DNA of 64,000 bases from Propionispira arboris. Lineage in GTDB: Bacteria > Bacillota > Negativicutes > Selenomonadales > Selenomonadaceae. The position numbers and the translations under genes are program-made. Of the stretch, positions 1 to 9,413 are shown one piece after another. Numbering within the stretch: the first letter of the stretch is position 1; each line of letters begins with the position of its first letter. Where the stretch lies: positions 1 to 64,000 of the forward strand of contig NZ_FNZK01000010.1 in NCBI RefSeq assembly GCF_900109225.1, in the 5' to 3' direction. The notes under the pieces were generated by a model. The model did not search any database. It saw nothing but the letters and a program-made list of their open reading frames with translations, and was not told the DNA's origin.

Positions 1-165
1 TGGTTGTTCGGTTACGCGTTTTGCTTTAGGGAATGGTTGATTGAAATCTTCGATTGCCAAATACTTGCGCACCGTTTTGCGATCACAAGAAAAGGTTTTT
101 GCAATTTGTGAAATATTGAGACCTTCCTCAAAGAACGCTTTTCTGATATAATCAATTTGGGTCAT
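1..165 (-). mobile_element. istA: IS21-family transposase IstA, 5' end (runs off left edge)
   Basis: The minus strand from 165 downwards is open for all 55 codons to the window edge and starts MTQIDYIRKAFFEEG. An N-terminal helix-turn-helix follows, with the typical CDRKTVRKYL stretch. This is the DNA-binding start of an IS21-type IstA transposase. A strong purine-rich ribosome site (GGAGGA) precedes the ATG. The same gene start recurs truncated at 40450. The rest of the element, including istB, lies outside the window, so whether this copy is intact cannot be judged. Confidence 0.85.
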
Positions 166-325
166 TGTGAGCATCCTCCAGTCCTCCCCCGTTAGTGTTT
201 TGTCACCTAATAAGGGTAGGTTATTTGGTTCTTGTTCGCAATGGCTTTTTGCATTTTTGAGGAATTCTGTTTTGCATAAGTGGGGATTTTTATTTGCAAC
301 TTTGTCCTATTTCATTATGCCATAA
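90..325 (-). repeat. IS21-type element end, left copy of an inverted pair
   Basis: This 236-base segment, reverse complemented, aligns without gaps to 40290-40525 with about 13 mismatches by my own count (about 94% identity). It contains the terminal non-coding leader of the IS and the first codons of istA. Similarity stops at 325 (outer end of the IS), where the sequence leading to gajA begins. The two copies point away from each other. Confidence 0.85.
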
Positions 326-378
326 ACAGTATATGGGCGTGTTTATAATAGATATAAAAATGAGGAGAGATATTTTAA

Positions 379-2181
379 GTGGATATAATAATAAAAAACA
401 TAAAAATTAATAATTTTCGTTCCCTCAAACAAGCATCTATTGAATTCGATGAGTACACTGTTTTAGTAGGTAAAAATAATTGTGGAAAATCAAATATTAT
501 TCAAGCGGTGGGGTTGGCATTTGATTTCACTACGGTACTTAGAGAAGATATATTTACATCTCCAGATGATCCTTATGATGAAACAAAAAAAATTATAATT
601 GATATAAGAATTCTACCAATAGATAGTAAAGGAACCGAGCAGAAAAATTTTAATGATAAATGGGCAAGAGCTTTTGGTGATAGTATAAGCATTGATAATA
701 CAACAGATAAAGAATATTTTGCATTTAGAACTGAGGTCGCTTATGATACAGATAAAGAAATATACACAAATATAAAATATAAAATAGATAATTGGGCAGA
801 TTCAGGTGAATCTAAAGTCGGAAATACCATAAAGCGTGAAACTATAGAGAGCATTGGGAATATACTAATTAATGCTCAAAGAGATATTTCATTGGATATT
901 AGAGACAAAAAATCAATTTGGGGGAAATTAACTTCTAGGATAAAAGTATCTGATAAAGTTAAGGCCAACATTGGAACGCAGTTAAACACACTAAACAAAA
1001 GAATTATTCGTGAAAGTGAGATATTAAAATCTATAGGTGAAGAACTGAAAGTATCAACGGCAGATAAAGAAAGTAAAGTCAATATTAGTCCAATAACGAG
1101 AGATATTGAATCACTTTATCGGGGAATGAATATTTACTATACAAGTAAGGATTCGTCGCCGACTTCTGTAGAAAATTTAGGGCTAGGTGTAAGAAGTTGG
1201 GCAGTGTTTTCAACTGTAAAGGCAGAAATTTTGGCGAAAATGAGAAAGCGAGCAGGGGATGATGTTGCATATCATCCATTAATTTTAGTTGAAGAACCTG
1301 AAGCCCATGTGCATCCCCAGGCACAGCGGCAGTTGTTTTCTGATATAAGTTCTATGCAAGGGCAAAAGATAATTACTACACATTCGCCATATATACTATC
1401 TCAAATTGAACTTCATAAAATAAGATATGTCAGAAAGGCAGGAGCCTACTCAAAAATTTTCCCGTTATTAGTTGATGGTCTTGGTGCAGATGATATTCGG
1501 AAAATTAGACGAACTGTCATGAATACTCGTGGTGAGATATTATATGCAAATGCAGTTATTATGGCAGAGGGAGAAACCGAAGAACAAGCAATAACTGTAT
1601 TTTTACGAGAATATTTCAGCAAAGAGCCTTTTGAATTAGGAATTAATATAATTGGCGTAGGTGGAGGTAATTATACACCTTTTATGAGGGTTTTAGAGAG
1701 GCTCGATATAAAATGGTATATTTTTAGTGATGGAGAAACACAGCCATTAAAAAATTTAATCGAATGTTTGGAGAAAATTAGCAAGACCGGTGTTAAACCC
1801 GATTTATTGGATTTTGACAATATATTTGTGCTTGAAAATGGTAACTGTTTTGAGACATATTGCCTTGAAAAAGGTTATATTAAAGAAATAACAAAGGCAA
1901 TATGTAGAATTGAAAGTGACGATAATTACATGAGCACTTATATTAACAAGAACAATACCAATAAGGAAAAAGGTGGGAAAAAAATAAGAAATTATACTGG
2001 TGATGCTGATGGAGGCTATTGTAGAGCTACAAAAGATTGTATAATGTCCGCTAAAACTAAATACCCAACCGCTATTGCAGAAGAAATATGTAGCAGTAAG
2101 CCAAAAACAAGACGAATACCACCAAAACTCAAAGAGTTATTTATTAAAATAGAACAAGATTTGAAAGATGGTGAAAAGTAA
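379..2181 (+). CDS. gajA: OLD-family ATPase/TOPRIM nuclease (Gabija GajA-like)
   Basis: A 600-residue protein. The N-terminal ABC-type ATPase domain has a Walker A motif GKNNCGKSN at residues 31-39, an ABC-like region and Walker B LILVEEPEAHVHP near 303-316, followed by a TTHSP switch histidine. A C-terminal TOPRIM domain begins near residue 390 (MAEGETEEQ) with an acidic YIFSDGE strand. This order defines OLD-family endonucleases, and pairing with the UvrD-like gene that follows is the Gabija anti-phage arrangement: GajA nicks DNA when nucleotide levels fall. The start is a GTG with AGGAGAGA about 10 bases upstream. A TATAAT at 344-349 may be the -10 element. The stop overlaps the next ATG by one base (TAATG), so the two are translationally coupled. 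Confident on family, fairly confident on system. Confidence 0.87.
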   Translation: MDIIIKNIKINNFRSLKQASIEFDEYTVLVGKNNCGKSNIIQAVGLAFDFTTVLREDIFTSPDDPYDETKKIIIDIRILPIDSKGTEQKNFNDKWARAFGDSISIDNTTDKEYFAFRTEVAYDTDKEIYTNIKYKIDNWADSGESKVGNTIKRETIESIGNILINAQRDISLDIRDKKSIWGKLTSRIKVSDKVKANIGTQLNTLNKRIIRESEILKSIGEELKVSTADKESKVNISPITRDIESLYRGMNIYYTSKDSSPTSVENLGLGVRSWAVFSTVKAEILAKMRKRAGDDVAYHPLILVEEPEAHVHPQAQRQLFSDISSMQGQKIITTHSPYILSQIELHKIRYVRKAGAYSKIFPLLVDGLGADDIRKIRRTVMNTRGEILYANAVIMAEGETEEQAITVFLREYFSKEPFELGINIIGVGGGNYTPFMRVLERLDIKWYIFSDGETQPLKNLIECLEKISKTGVKPDLLDFDNIFVLENGNCFETYCLEKGYIKEITKAICRIESDDNYMSTYINKNNTNKEKGGKKIRNYTGDADGGYCRATKDCIMSAKTKYPTAIAEEICSSKPKTRRIPPKLKELFIKIEQDLKDGEK

Positions 2182-4070
2182 TGGCAATAAATTTGTCTAA
2201 TACACAGAAGGCAGTTGTAGATTATCTGGGGGATAATTTACTCGTAATTGCGGGTGCAGGAAGTGGGAAAACGAGAGTCCTTACTGAACGAATAAAAAGA
2301 TTGATTTTAATATTAAAGAAAGGTGAGAAAGTACTAGCAATCACCTTTAGTAATAAAGCGGCTGAAGAATTAAAAGGAAGACTTGTGGAAACATTAGGGG
2401 AACAAAAATTAAATGAATGTACGTATATCGGTACAATACATAAATTTTGTTTAGATATTGTCACCTCACGGAGTAGTGCTATTGGTCTACCGGATGAGCT
2501 TCATATTTGTGATTCATATAATGATCGATTGCAAATATTTAAAGAAGCTATTGAGAGTATTCCTCAAATTAAAGCAAAGTATATAGGAACTGATACAAAA
2601 GAAAATCAAAAAAAAATCAAAAAGCTTCTGGATAATTTGAGTAATGCTAAAAGAAATTTAAAGTTTGCTGGAGATTATGCTAATAAGCCATTAATTCAAA
2701 AATTATTTGAAGAATATGACAATATGCTTATACAACAAGGGGTAATTGATTTTGATGATATTCTACGATATTCTTATCAAATTTTAACTGAGAGGGAAAG
2801 CGTGGCTCGACTTTATAGAAAAATTTATAAATACATTTGTATCGATGAAGCCCAAGACTTGAACAAAGCGCAGTACGAAATCATAAAAGCTCTTGCAGGG
2901 AATGAAATAGGAGTAACTATGGTTGGCGACCCTAATCAATCGATCTATGGATTTAATGGTTCCACAAGTGATTATATTGAAAGGCTTTTCTTAGATGATT
3001 TTAAGGCCGAAAAAATTGAACTTAATGAAAATTATCGTTCCTCAAAAAAAATTATAGAAGCCGCAAAAAAAATAGAAAGTTCATTTGAAGTATATGGAGT
3101 TTGCAAGTATGAAGGTGAATTTGAAATATTTAATTTTGACGATGAAAAAAAAGAGGCAGAGTTTATAGTTGAAAAAATTAAACGGTTAATAAAAAATGGA
3201 CACCCTGATGTTGAAAACAATGATATAACTCTTGAGCAGTGTGCAATAATTGCACGGAACAGATATATATTTAAATATATAGAGGAACTGTTAAAGGCTA
3301 ATAAGATGGAGTATACGTTAAAAGCATCTGCAAAAGGCTCTTTTTCAAGTGAATCGGACTTTGTAAAAGCGTTTGAATTAGGTATAAGATTATTAGTTAA
3401 TAGTAAAGATAAAATACATTTAGTGGAACTATCTAAATTAGTTAGTAGTAAGAAAAAATATAAGACATTTGAAGAACTTAAGCAGGATAAAGATTTATCT
3501 GAGCAGTGGGTGCTGTTATTAAATATCTTACGGAGTGCATGGGCTATACTGTTGGAAAATGACAATGAAATAAAATTTCATATAGCAATAAAAAAACTTA
3601 AAAATTATATGAACAACAGTCAATTAAATCTAGATGACCATGAATTAATATTAATTAGTGAAGACTTAAAAGCATGGGAAGAACATTGGAATTGCTATGT
3701 CAAAAATTCATCTGCTGGTGAAAGATCATTGGCGAATTTTGTACGAACGGTTTCGTTAGGTAGTACAAATATATCTGAGGATAAAGGAATTGTTTTAACC
3801 ACCGTCCATATGTCCAAAGGATTGCAGTATGATGTCGTTTTTATAATGGGATTAAATGAGGGCGTTTTTCCGGATTATAGAGCTGTATATGCCGATGACA
3901 ATTCCAAAGATAACAAACAACTTATTGAAGAACGTCATAATATGTTTGTAGCTATAACACGATCTAAAAGACTCTGTTATTTAACCTATCCTTTGTTAAA
4001 GAATACCAATTGGGGCGTGAAGGTTCAAAAACCTTCGAGATACATTCTTGAATTATCTGGAATAAAATAG
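2181..4070 (+). CDS. gajB: UvrD/Rep-type SF1 helicase (Gabija GajB-like)
   Basis: A 629-residue superfamily 1A helicase. Walker A is AGAGSGKT at about 24-31, motif II is IDEAQD, motif III-like is MVGDPNQSIYGFNG, and late motifs include TTVHMSKGLQYDVVF and the arginine motif AITRSKR near the C terminus. It is coupled to gajA by a one-base overlap. In Gabija, GajB binds the GajA tetramer and is thought to sense DNA ends. The protein is longer than the roughly 500-residue GajB of the Bacillus type system, with a fuller 2B-like region between motifs, so it may belong to a different Gabija branch or to a class 2 OLD/helicase pair. Confidence 0.85.
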   Translation: MAINLSNTQKAVVDYLGDNLLVIAGAGSGKTRVLTERIKRLILILKKGEKVLAITFSNKAAEELKGRLVETLGEQKLNECTYIGTIHKFCLDIVTSRSSAIGLPDELHICDSYNDRLQIFKEAIESIPQIKAKYIGTDTKENQKKIKKLLDNLSNAKRNLKFAGDYANKPLIQKLFEEYDNMLIQQGVIDFDDILRYSYQILTERESVARLYRKIYKYICIDEAQDLNKAQYEIIKALAGNEIGVTMVGDPNQSIYGFNGSTSDYIERLFLDDFKAEKIELNENYRSSKKIIEAAKKIESSFEVYGVCKYEGEFEIFNFDDEKKEAEFIVEKIKRLIKNGHPDVENNDITLEQCAIIARNRYIFKYIEELLKANKMEYTLKASAKGSFSSESDFVKAFELGIRLLVNSKDKIHLVELSKLVSSKKKYKTFEELKQDKDLSEQWVLLLNILRSAWAILLENDNEIKFHIAIKKLKNYMNNSQLNLDDHELILISEDLKAWEEHWNCYVKNSSAGERSLANFVRTVSLGSTNISEDKGIVLTTVHMSKGLQYDVVFIMGLNEGVFPDYRAVYADDNSKDNKQLIEERHNMFVAITRSKRLCYLTYPLLKNTNWGVKVQKPSRYILELSGIK

Positions 4071-4152
4071 AATTTCTAAGAAATCTAATTTATTATGGTG
4101 AGAGAAACAACGTATCGGATTGAAATGACTGAAGAAAAAATGACAAAATAAG

Positions 4153-4182
4153 GGCTTGGCAAATCGCCAAGCCTTTATTTTT
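4153..4182 (+). terminator. Probably bidirectional terminator after gajB
   Basis: An 8-bp stem GGCTTGGC/GCCAAGCC (4153-4160 with 4166-4173) is followed by a T-rich tail on the plus strand and preceded by an A-rich tract, so it can also end the minus-strand gene that stops at 4181. Confidence 0.8.
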
Positions 4183-4366
4183 AAGCTAAATTACTTTGAG
4201 TTTTTATATATTCAATAACCCCTTGTTTAGGGATTTTCCAGATTCGGTTAGACCGGAAACATTTTAGTTCACCGGATGCTAATAATTTGTAAGCCGCGTT
4301 TTTGCCGATGAAAAGCATTTCACAAAGCTCTTCTACCGTTACTAGATCGTTATATTGTTCAAACAT
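4181..4366 (-). CDS. Excisionase-like helix-turn-helix protein
   Basis: A 61-residue protein with one MerR/excisionase-type winged helix: VTVEELCEMLFIGKNAAYKLL is the HTH and CFRSNRIWKIPKQGVIEYI the wing. Proteins of this size and pattern are Xis-like recombination directionality factors or small regulators of mobile elements. It faces gajB and shares the terminator between them. The ribosome site GGAGG lies just upstream of the ATG. It could be a leftover of an element that carried the defence genes; no integrase is adjacent. Confidence 0.7.
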   Translation of the reverse strand: MFEQYNDLVTVEELCEMLFIGKNAAYKLLASGELKCFRSNRIWKIPKQGVIEYIKTQSNLA

Positions 4367-4623
4367 GATTTTTAAACCTCCATTTTTGTTATATTACTTA
4401 AATGTTTATTGAAAAAAGTATGATATTTATAATTTAGCACCAGCATAAAAATGCTTTAAAGTAACGTTGAAGGTGTAGGCTGTTTAGAAAATACTTTGCT
4501 GTATGGCGTAGCGATTGATACAGTGTTGTCCAGGAAACAGTATAAAAAAATCCTTATTCTGGGACAAGTATGTGGTAAAATGGAAGAAAGATTAAGTAAT
4601 TAGATACGAAAAGAGGGAATGTA

Positions 4624-6411
4624 ATGGCAAGTTCTTTCCATTCAAACGACAAAAGTATATCCGAGGTACTAATGTCAATTTCAAAAGCTGATGTACAACT
4701 GCCGGATTTTCAGCGTGGTTGGGTTTGGGATGATTATCGTATAAAGGCACTTATTGCGAGTATATCTAATTCATATCCAGTAGGAGCAGTAATGTTTCTC
4801 GAATATGGTGGTGATAATATAAGATTTAAGTATCGCCAATTTACAGGAGTTGATTTTGTCGCTAAACCAGACAAGCTTGTGCTTGATGGACAACAGCGTT
4901 TAACGTCTATTTTTTGCGCTATGTTTAGCAAAAAAGTAGTTAAAACTATAACGGAAAAGAAAGCTGATATTAAAAGGTTTTACTACCTGGATATAAAAAA
5001 TTGCCTAAACCCACAAATTGACAGAGTTGATGCAATTCTATCCATACCAGAGGACCGAAAGTTGAAGTCGGACTTTGGTCGGAAAATTGATTTAGACTTA
5101 TCGACTCGTGAAAAAGAATTTGAGCATCATATGTTCCCCCTTAATATTGTATATGACCTGATGGCTTGCAATACGTGGCAAAATGAATATCAAAAGTCTC
5201 ATAAATATAATCCAGATATTTTAGAAAGATATGCACGTTTCACTGTGGATGTCTTAGTTTTAATACAATCTTATAAATTACCAATTATTACCTTGGATAA
5301 AGCAATTCCAAAGGAAGCAGTATGCCAGGTTTTTGAGAATGTAAATACTGGAGGTATAGAACTTACAGTCTTTGAACTTGTTACAGCTACATTTGCAGCA
5401 GATGATTTCGAACTTAGAAAAGATTGGGAAAAAAGAAAAGAAGCTCTTAATAAACAATCTGTTTTGTCAAATGTAACGGCGACAGATTTTTTAACATCAA
5501 TGACTTTGCTTACTGGCTATAGTCGTCATAAAAATAGAGGAGCCGCAGTAAGTTGCAAGAAAAAGGATGTGCTTAACTTAACTTTAGAAGAATACAAAAA
5601 TAATGCTGATCAATTAGCGGATGGTTTTTTACAGGCAGCAAAATTTTTACAGGAGCAACGCATATTTTCTGAGCGTGATTTGCCATACAGTACACAGCTA
5701 ATTCCAATGGCCGCAACATTTACACTATTAGGGAGCAAAGTGCATGATAGTACAGTAAAACGTAAAATAGCTCGTTGGTATTGGTGTGGTGTTTTTGGTG
5801 AGATGTATGGCGGAGCTAATGAAACGAGGTATGCTCTTGACGTTACTGGACTCATTTCATGGATTACAGAAAACGGACAAGACCCTGACACAATAAGCAG
5901 ATCCTATTTTAATCCAACACGCCTAATATCACTACAAACTAGACTGAGCGCCGCATATAAAGGGGTAATGGCTCTGCTACTAAAAGCAGGTTGTTCTGAT
6001 TTTATTAGTGGGAGTGCCATGGATTTTACAACTTTTCTAGATGAAAATACAGATATTCATCATGTGTTTCCACGTGCTTATTGCGAAAAAAAAGGCTATA
6101 AGAGAGAAAAATGGAACTCTATTGTAAATAAGACTCCTCTATTTGCAAGAACTAATCGTATATTGGGAGGTAATGCTCCAAGTGAGTATCTGAATAAAAT
6201 TGAAAATGACAGCAAAGTAATTGCAGCAGATTTAGATAAATTTATAACGAGCCATAAGATTGATACAGCAATTATTCGTATTGACGATTTCGATGGATTT
6301 TTTGTAAACAGAGCAAAGAAGCTATTAGACCTTATTAGTATTGCGATGGGCAAAACGATATCTAATAGAGATAGTGAAGAGACTATTGCAGCATTTGGCG
6401 ACAAATTATAA
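4624..6411 (+). CDS. DUF262 plus DUF1524 (HNH-like) protein, GmrSD/SspE-like
   Basis: A 595-residue protein. The N-terminal DUF262 (ParB/Srx-like fold) begins at about residue 10 with the LPDFQRGWVWDD pattern and has the DGQQR nucleotide-binding motif near residue 88. The C-terminal region near 478 holds DIHHVFPRAY and a downstream NRIL segment, typical of the DUF1524 HNH-like nuclease. This architecture is shared by the type IV restriction enzyme GmrSD (modified-cytosine DNA) and SspE-type proteins. It stands alone, with its own GAGG ribosome site. Its position in a defence island supports a restriction role; the modification it would recognise cannot be read from the sequence. Confidence 0.75.
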   Translation: MASSFHSNDKSISEVLMSISKADVQLPDFQRGWVWDDYRIKALIASISNSYPVGAVMFLEYGGDNIRFKYRQFTGVDFVAKPDKLVLDGQQRLTSIFCAMFSKKVVKTITEKKADIKRFYYLDIKNCLNPQIDRVDAILSIPEDRKLKSDFGRKIDLDLSTREKEFEHHMFPLNIVYDLMACNTWQNEYQKSHKYNPDILERYARFTVDVLVLIQSYKLPIITLDKAIPKEAVCQVFENVNTGGIELTVFELVTATFAADDFELRKDWEKRKEALNKQSVLSNVTATDFLTSMTLLTGYSRHKNRGAAVSCKKKDVLNLTLEEYKNNADQLADGFLQAAKFLQEQRIFSERDLPYSTQLIPMAATFTLLGSKVHDSTVKRKIARWYWCGVFGEMYGGANETRYALDVTGLISWITENGQDPDTISRSYFNPTRLISLQTRLSAAYKGVMALLLKAGCSDFISGSAMDFTTFLDENTDIHHVFPRAYCEKKGYKREKWNSIVNKTPLFARTNRILGGNAPSEYLNKIENDSKVIAADLDKFITSHKIDTAIIRIDDFDGFFVNRAKKLLDLISIAMGKTISNRDSEETIAAFGDKL

Positions 6412-6514
6412 TACGAAGTAAATGAGTAGGATTTTTAGACCAACTAGTGTAGTATTTACCTTGAATTTAAATATATAGGATGCTCATAATTAAGTCATAA
6501 TCATGTATATTATT

Positions 6515-6658
6515 TCAGCAAAATCTAATACACCCAATATGAATAAACGTTAAGAATCGGTTTGTCAATTTTTCATAATGAGTAGCGATTCTTTGAAATT
6601 GCTTAAGTGTCTGAAAAAAGCATTCTACGGGTGTATCTACGATTTTGTTTGATGTCAT
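6515..6658 (-). pseudogene. IS5-family transposase, C-terminal remnant
   Basis: The minus strand encodes 47 residues ending at a TGA (6515-6517). They include VECFFQTLKQFQRIATHY and KLTNRFLTFIHIG, the classic C terminus of IS5-group DDE transposases (VExxFxxLKxFRRIATRYDK, then NFLA.hha). Everything upstream of it in the transposase is missing. It lies in the 316-base gap before the caspase gene, so an insertion and decay event took place here. Confidence 0.7.
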
Positions 6659-6727
6659 TAATCTCATAAATGTTTTTTTTAGAGCCAAATTCTAACTTTT
6701 TATAGTGAATTTATAGGGAGGCTTTAT

Positions 6728-8263
6728 ATGAATACGTTAAGAGCCTTGATTGTCGGTGTAAGTAATTATGATAGAATCCATCAAATAAATTTACCATTTT
6801 GTATTAATGATATTAGTGCTATGCGTGAAGCGTTAGTGTCTGGATTGAATTTTAATAAATTAAATATTATTACATGTGGTGAAAATGGAATTGTTACTGA
6901 AATTGAGTTTCTGACAGCGTTAAAACAAATGACTTCAATCGCTGATTCTAATGATACATTGGTTTTTTATTTTTCTGGACATGGTGGTACATCACAGTCA
7001 AGTCATCATTTGCTATTGAGTGATTCGTATATCAATACACAAGTTATAATAGAATATTTAGAGAAAATCCCTGCCAAAAATAAAATTATATTTATTGATA
7101 GCTGTATGTCAGGAGATTTTAATGTCAGCCAGACTGCTTCGTATAACATTAATGAAGCAATTAAGGATTTTCTAGGTCGAGGCTATGCAGTTTTTGCTTC
7201 AAGTAGAGATAACCAATACTCATATGGACACCCCGAGAAGCCATTAAGTCTGTTCACAAGTTTTTTGTGTGAAGTTTTGCAAGATGTTTATTTAATCCAA
7301 AAAGGGAAAAAGTCACTAGATGATATTAAAAAGCTACTATTTGTGTATCTTGATGTTTGGAATAAGCGTAATCCGGAGAGACAACAGCAGCCGATTTATA
7401 GAGCAAATATGGGTGGAACGATATTTTTTGATGTTCAGGAGTATCATCCTTTTCATGTTGCGCAAATTTATGAAGAAACCGATAATTATGTTATTTATTC
7501 TGTTAAGCCATTGCATCATGGTTTAGCGAAAAGATATGCAGTTAAAGTAATTTTAAAACGGCCATTCTCATTTGAAGAAATTTCTGTGATAAATCACGAG
7601 ATAGTGAAAAAAGCTAAGACCTTTGATATATATGAGAATGAAATAACGGAAAAACATTGGAGAGGAAAAGATGCTAATCTTGTATTTTGTTATTATGGGC
7701 GTGATGAGTCTGATATAGTAAATGGTAATTATCTTTGTGATACCACATGGGTTGACGATGCTCAAGATAAAGCGTGGTGGTACAGAGTAGAGGGTAGCTC
7801 TTCCATCATTAACAATGTTTATGTTCATTTTCATTCATATTATGAGTCTTTAAAAATTTTCAATACAAATAATTGTGGTACTAAAGATAATTTGATTAAT
7901 GAGTCTAAGATAATATTGGTGCAATTAGTTACATTAGCTGAACAAGTTATAGCATTGTATAATGAATTTTTAAATAAATCTAAAGATGAAAAAATGCTTG
8001 TTAATGAATTGGACAATATTATTCCAGTTATTGAAAGGCTTTTTTTGGAAGAAACAAATCTTTCAATACCACCAATTGAACTGCATGAATGGAGTCAGCG
8101 TTGTTCATATTTAGCTGGGACAATCTATGATCTTACATTATTTTATAATAAGAAAAATTTAGAGAGCAGAACTTATGAGAATAGAATGCAGTGTATGAAT
8201 TTGAAAATAAGAAGCTATTATGAGGATTTAGAAGAACTTAAAAAGGTTGAAGAAAATATATAG
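6728..8263 (+). CDS. Caspase-like (peptidase C14) protein with unknown C-terminal domain
   Basis: A 511-residue protein. Residues 1-215 are a caspase/metacaspase fold: the catalytic His85 lies in YFSGHGG and the catalytic Cys126 in FIDSCMSGDF, both in the usual strand-end context. Residues 230-511 match no family I recognise; this part contains aromatic-rich segments and a helical, coiled-coil-prone tail. Caspase-like proteases fused to sensor domains are known effectors in bacterial abortive-infection systems. No partner gene is coupled to it. The start ATG follows GGGAGG by 6 bases. Confidence 0.75.
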   Translation: MNTLRALIVGVSNYDRIHQINLPFCINDISAMREALVSGLNFNKLNIITCGENGIVTEIEFLTALKQMTSIADSNDTLVFYFSGHGGTSQSSHHLLLSDSYINTQVIIEYLEKIPAKNKIIFIDSCMSGDFNVSQTASYNINEAIKDFLGRGYAVFASSRDNQYSYGHPEKPLSLFTSFLCEVLQDVYLIQKGKKSLDDIKKLLFVYLDVWNKRNPERQQQPIYRANMGGTIFFDVQEYHPFHVAQIYEETDNYVIYSVKPLHHGLAKRYAVKVILKRPFSFEEISVINHEIVKKAKTFDIYENEITEKHWRGKDANLVFCYYGRDESDIVNGNYLCDTTWVDDAQDKAWWYRVEGSSSIINNVYVHFHSYYESLKIFNTNNCGTKDNLINESKIILVQLVTLAEQVIALYNEFLNKSKDEKMLVNELDNIIPVIERLFLEETNLSIPPIELHEWSQRCSYLAGTIYDLTLFYNKKNLESRTYENRMQCMNLKIRSYYEDLEELKKVEENI

Positions 8264-8654
8264 AAGTTTTCGTCAAATCACTGTTAAATTTTCACTGGAT
8301 TTTTAAATAATAATCAGGCTAACAGATGTAAAAGGCTGCTGATCTATACTATGGAAACGTCTAAAAAAGAAAAAATTATAAAAAATATTAAGAGGTGTAA
8401 GTTTTAGCGGTAGTTAACAGAGGTTTTTTGTTTACTTAATAAAAAAATATTTAAAGTGCATTTAGTTTGAATATCACAATTGCACCTTTTTATATTGAAT
8501 TAAAAAGGTGCAGGCTGCGTTATATAAAATGAAAAGAGCTATTCCATAAAAAGTAAAAGAAACATTTTACAGTTATATATTATAACTATGAATACTTGTG
8601 GTTCTTACGGATGCGGCGTAAAGCCCTTGCAAAGGATCATAAAAACATAGAAGA
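8264..8654. other. Intergenic stretch with a 12-bp inverted repeat and a possible RNA leader
   Basis: No convincing gene. A perfect 12-bp inverted repeat (8481-8492 with 8501-8512) has no T-tract after it. At 8585-8650 a short CTATG/CATAG pair could close a structured leader containing GCGGCGTAAAGCCC, lying directly before the radC attenuator-like hairpin. No known riboswitch class was recognised. Confidence 0.35.
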
Positions 8655-8681
8655 GCATCGACTTTGTGTCGGTGCTTTTTC
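8655..8681 (+). terminator. Attenuator-like hairpin directly before radC
   Basis: The stem GCATCGAC/GTCGGTGC (8655-8662 with 8668-8675, one G-T pair) is followed by TTTTTCATTTT. The radC ribosome site AAGGAGGAG begins only a few bases later, so there is no room for a promoter between them. Confidence 0.65.
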
Positions 8682-8701
8682 ATTTTAAGGAGGAGAATAA
8701 A

Positions 8702-9328
8702 ATGGACGATGTCAAAAAAGAAGTACCCCTGCAATATCTTTCGGAAGAAGAGCTGCTGCGTGAATTTATTTCACCACAAGCAGCCAGACAGCTGATCTGT
8801 GAATACAATAGTTTATACAATATCATGACGCACTTATCGCTGAAACAGTTGGCAGTTGCAAAAGGGATGGGGGAAAGTAAAGTCAGAAAGCTTGCTTGTG
8901 TGAGAGAGTTCATGAAGCGCATCCAGCAAGCAAGAAAGGCACAAATTACAAGAATTACGGCTCCGGCTGATGTAGCTGGCTACTTTGCGGATATGGAGGA
9001 TTTACAGCAGGAAGAGTTCAGAGTCCTGTTTTTGGATACGAAGAATCAAATTATGGGACAAAAAATTATTTTTATCGGAACCGTCAACGCAGCTCTTGTA
9101 TCTGCACGCGAGATTTTTCATGCCGCCATTCAAAATATGGCAACCAATATCATTTTGGTCCATAACCATCCCTCAGGAGATCCTTTTCCCAGCCGGGAAG
9201 ATAAACAAACAACGCTCCGATTGGTGCAATCGGGAAAATTGTTACATATTTTAATTTTAGATCATGTGATTCTTGGGAAAAATACGTATTACAGCATGAA
9301 AGAAAAAGGCTATATGGAAGATATCTAA
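8702..9328 (+). CDS. radC: RadC-family JAB/MPN protein
   Basis: A 208-residue protein. A helix-hairpin-helix-like N-terminal part (residues 45-70) precedes the JAMM metalloprotease-like domain with HNHPSGDPFPSRED (His154, His156, Ser164, Asp167). RadC proteins are common on plasmids, phages and integrative elements; their biochemical role is unsettled and the old DNA-repair assignment is doubtful. The ATG at 8702 was chosen because AAGGAGGAG sits 6 bases before it; a longer in-frame reading would start inside the upstream hairpin. A terminator follows. Confidence 0.85.
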   Translation: MDDVKKEVPLQYLSEEELLREFISPQAARQLICEYNSLYNIMTHLSLKQLAVAKGMGESKVRKLACVREFMKRIQQARKAQITRITAPADVAGYFADMEDLQQEEFRVLFLDTKNQIMGQKIIFIGTVNAALVSAREIFHAAIQNMATNIILVHNHPSGDPFPSREDKQTTLRLVQSGKLLHILILDHVILGKNTYYSMKEKGYMEDI

Positions 9329-9361
9329 GACCGATAGGCATTGCTGCTTATCGGTCTTTTT
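9329..9361 (+). terminator. Terminator between radC and the DUF932 gene
   Basis: The stem GACCGATA/TATCGGTC is followed by TTTTTATTT right after the radC stop. Confidence 0.85.
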
Positions 9362-9413
9362 ATTTGGTTACACATTATTTATATAGATTAAAAAAATGAA
9401 AAGAGGAATTCAT

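Noticed and set aside
8600-8640. Resemblance of GGCGTAAAGCCC to the cyclic di-GMP-I riboswitch core
   Set aside because: Only this short string fits; the conserved GGCAAACC segment, tetraloop-receptor pair and correct spacing are missing.
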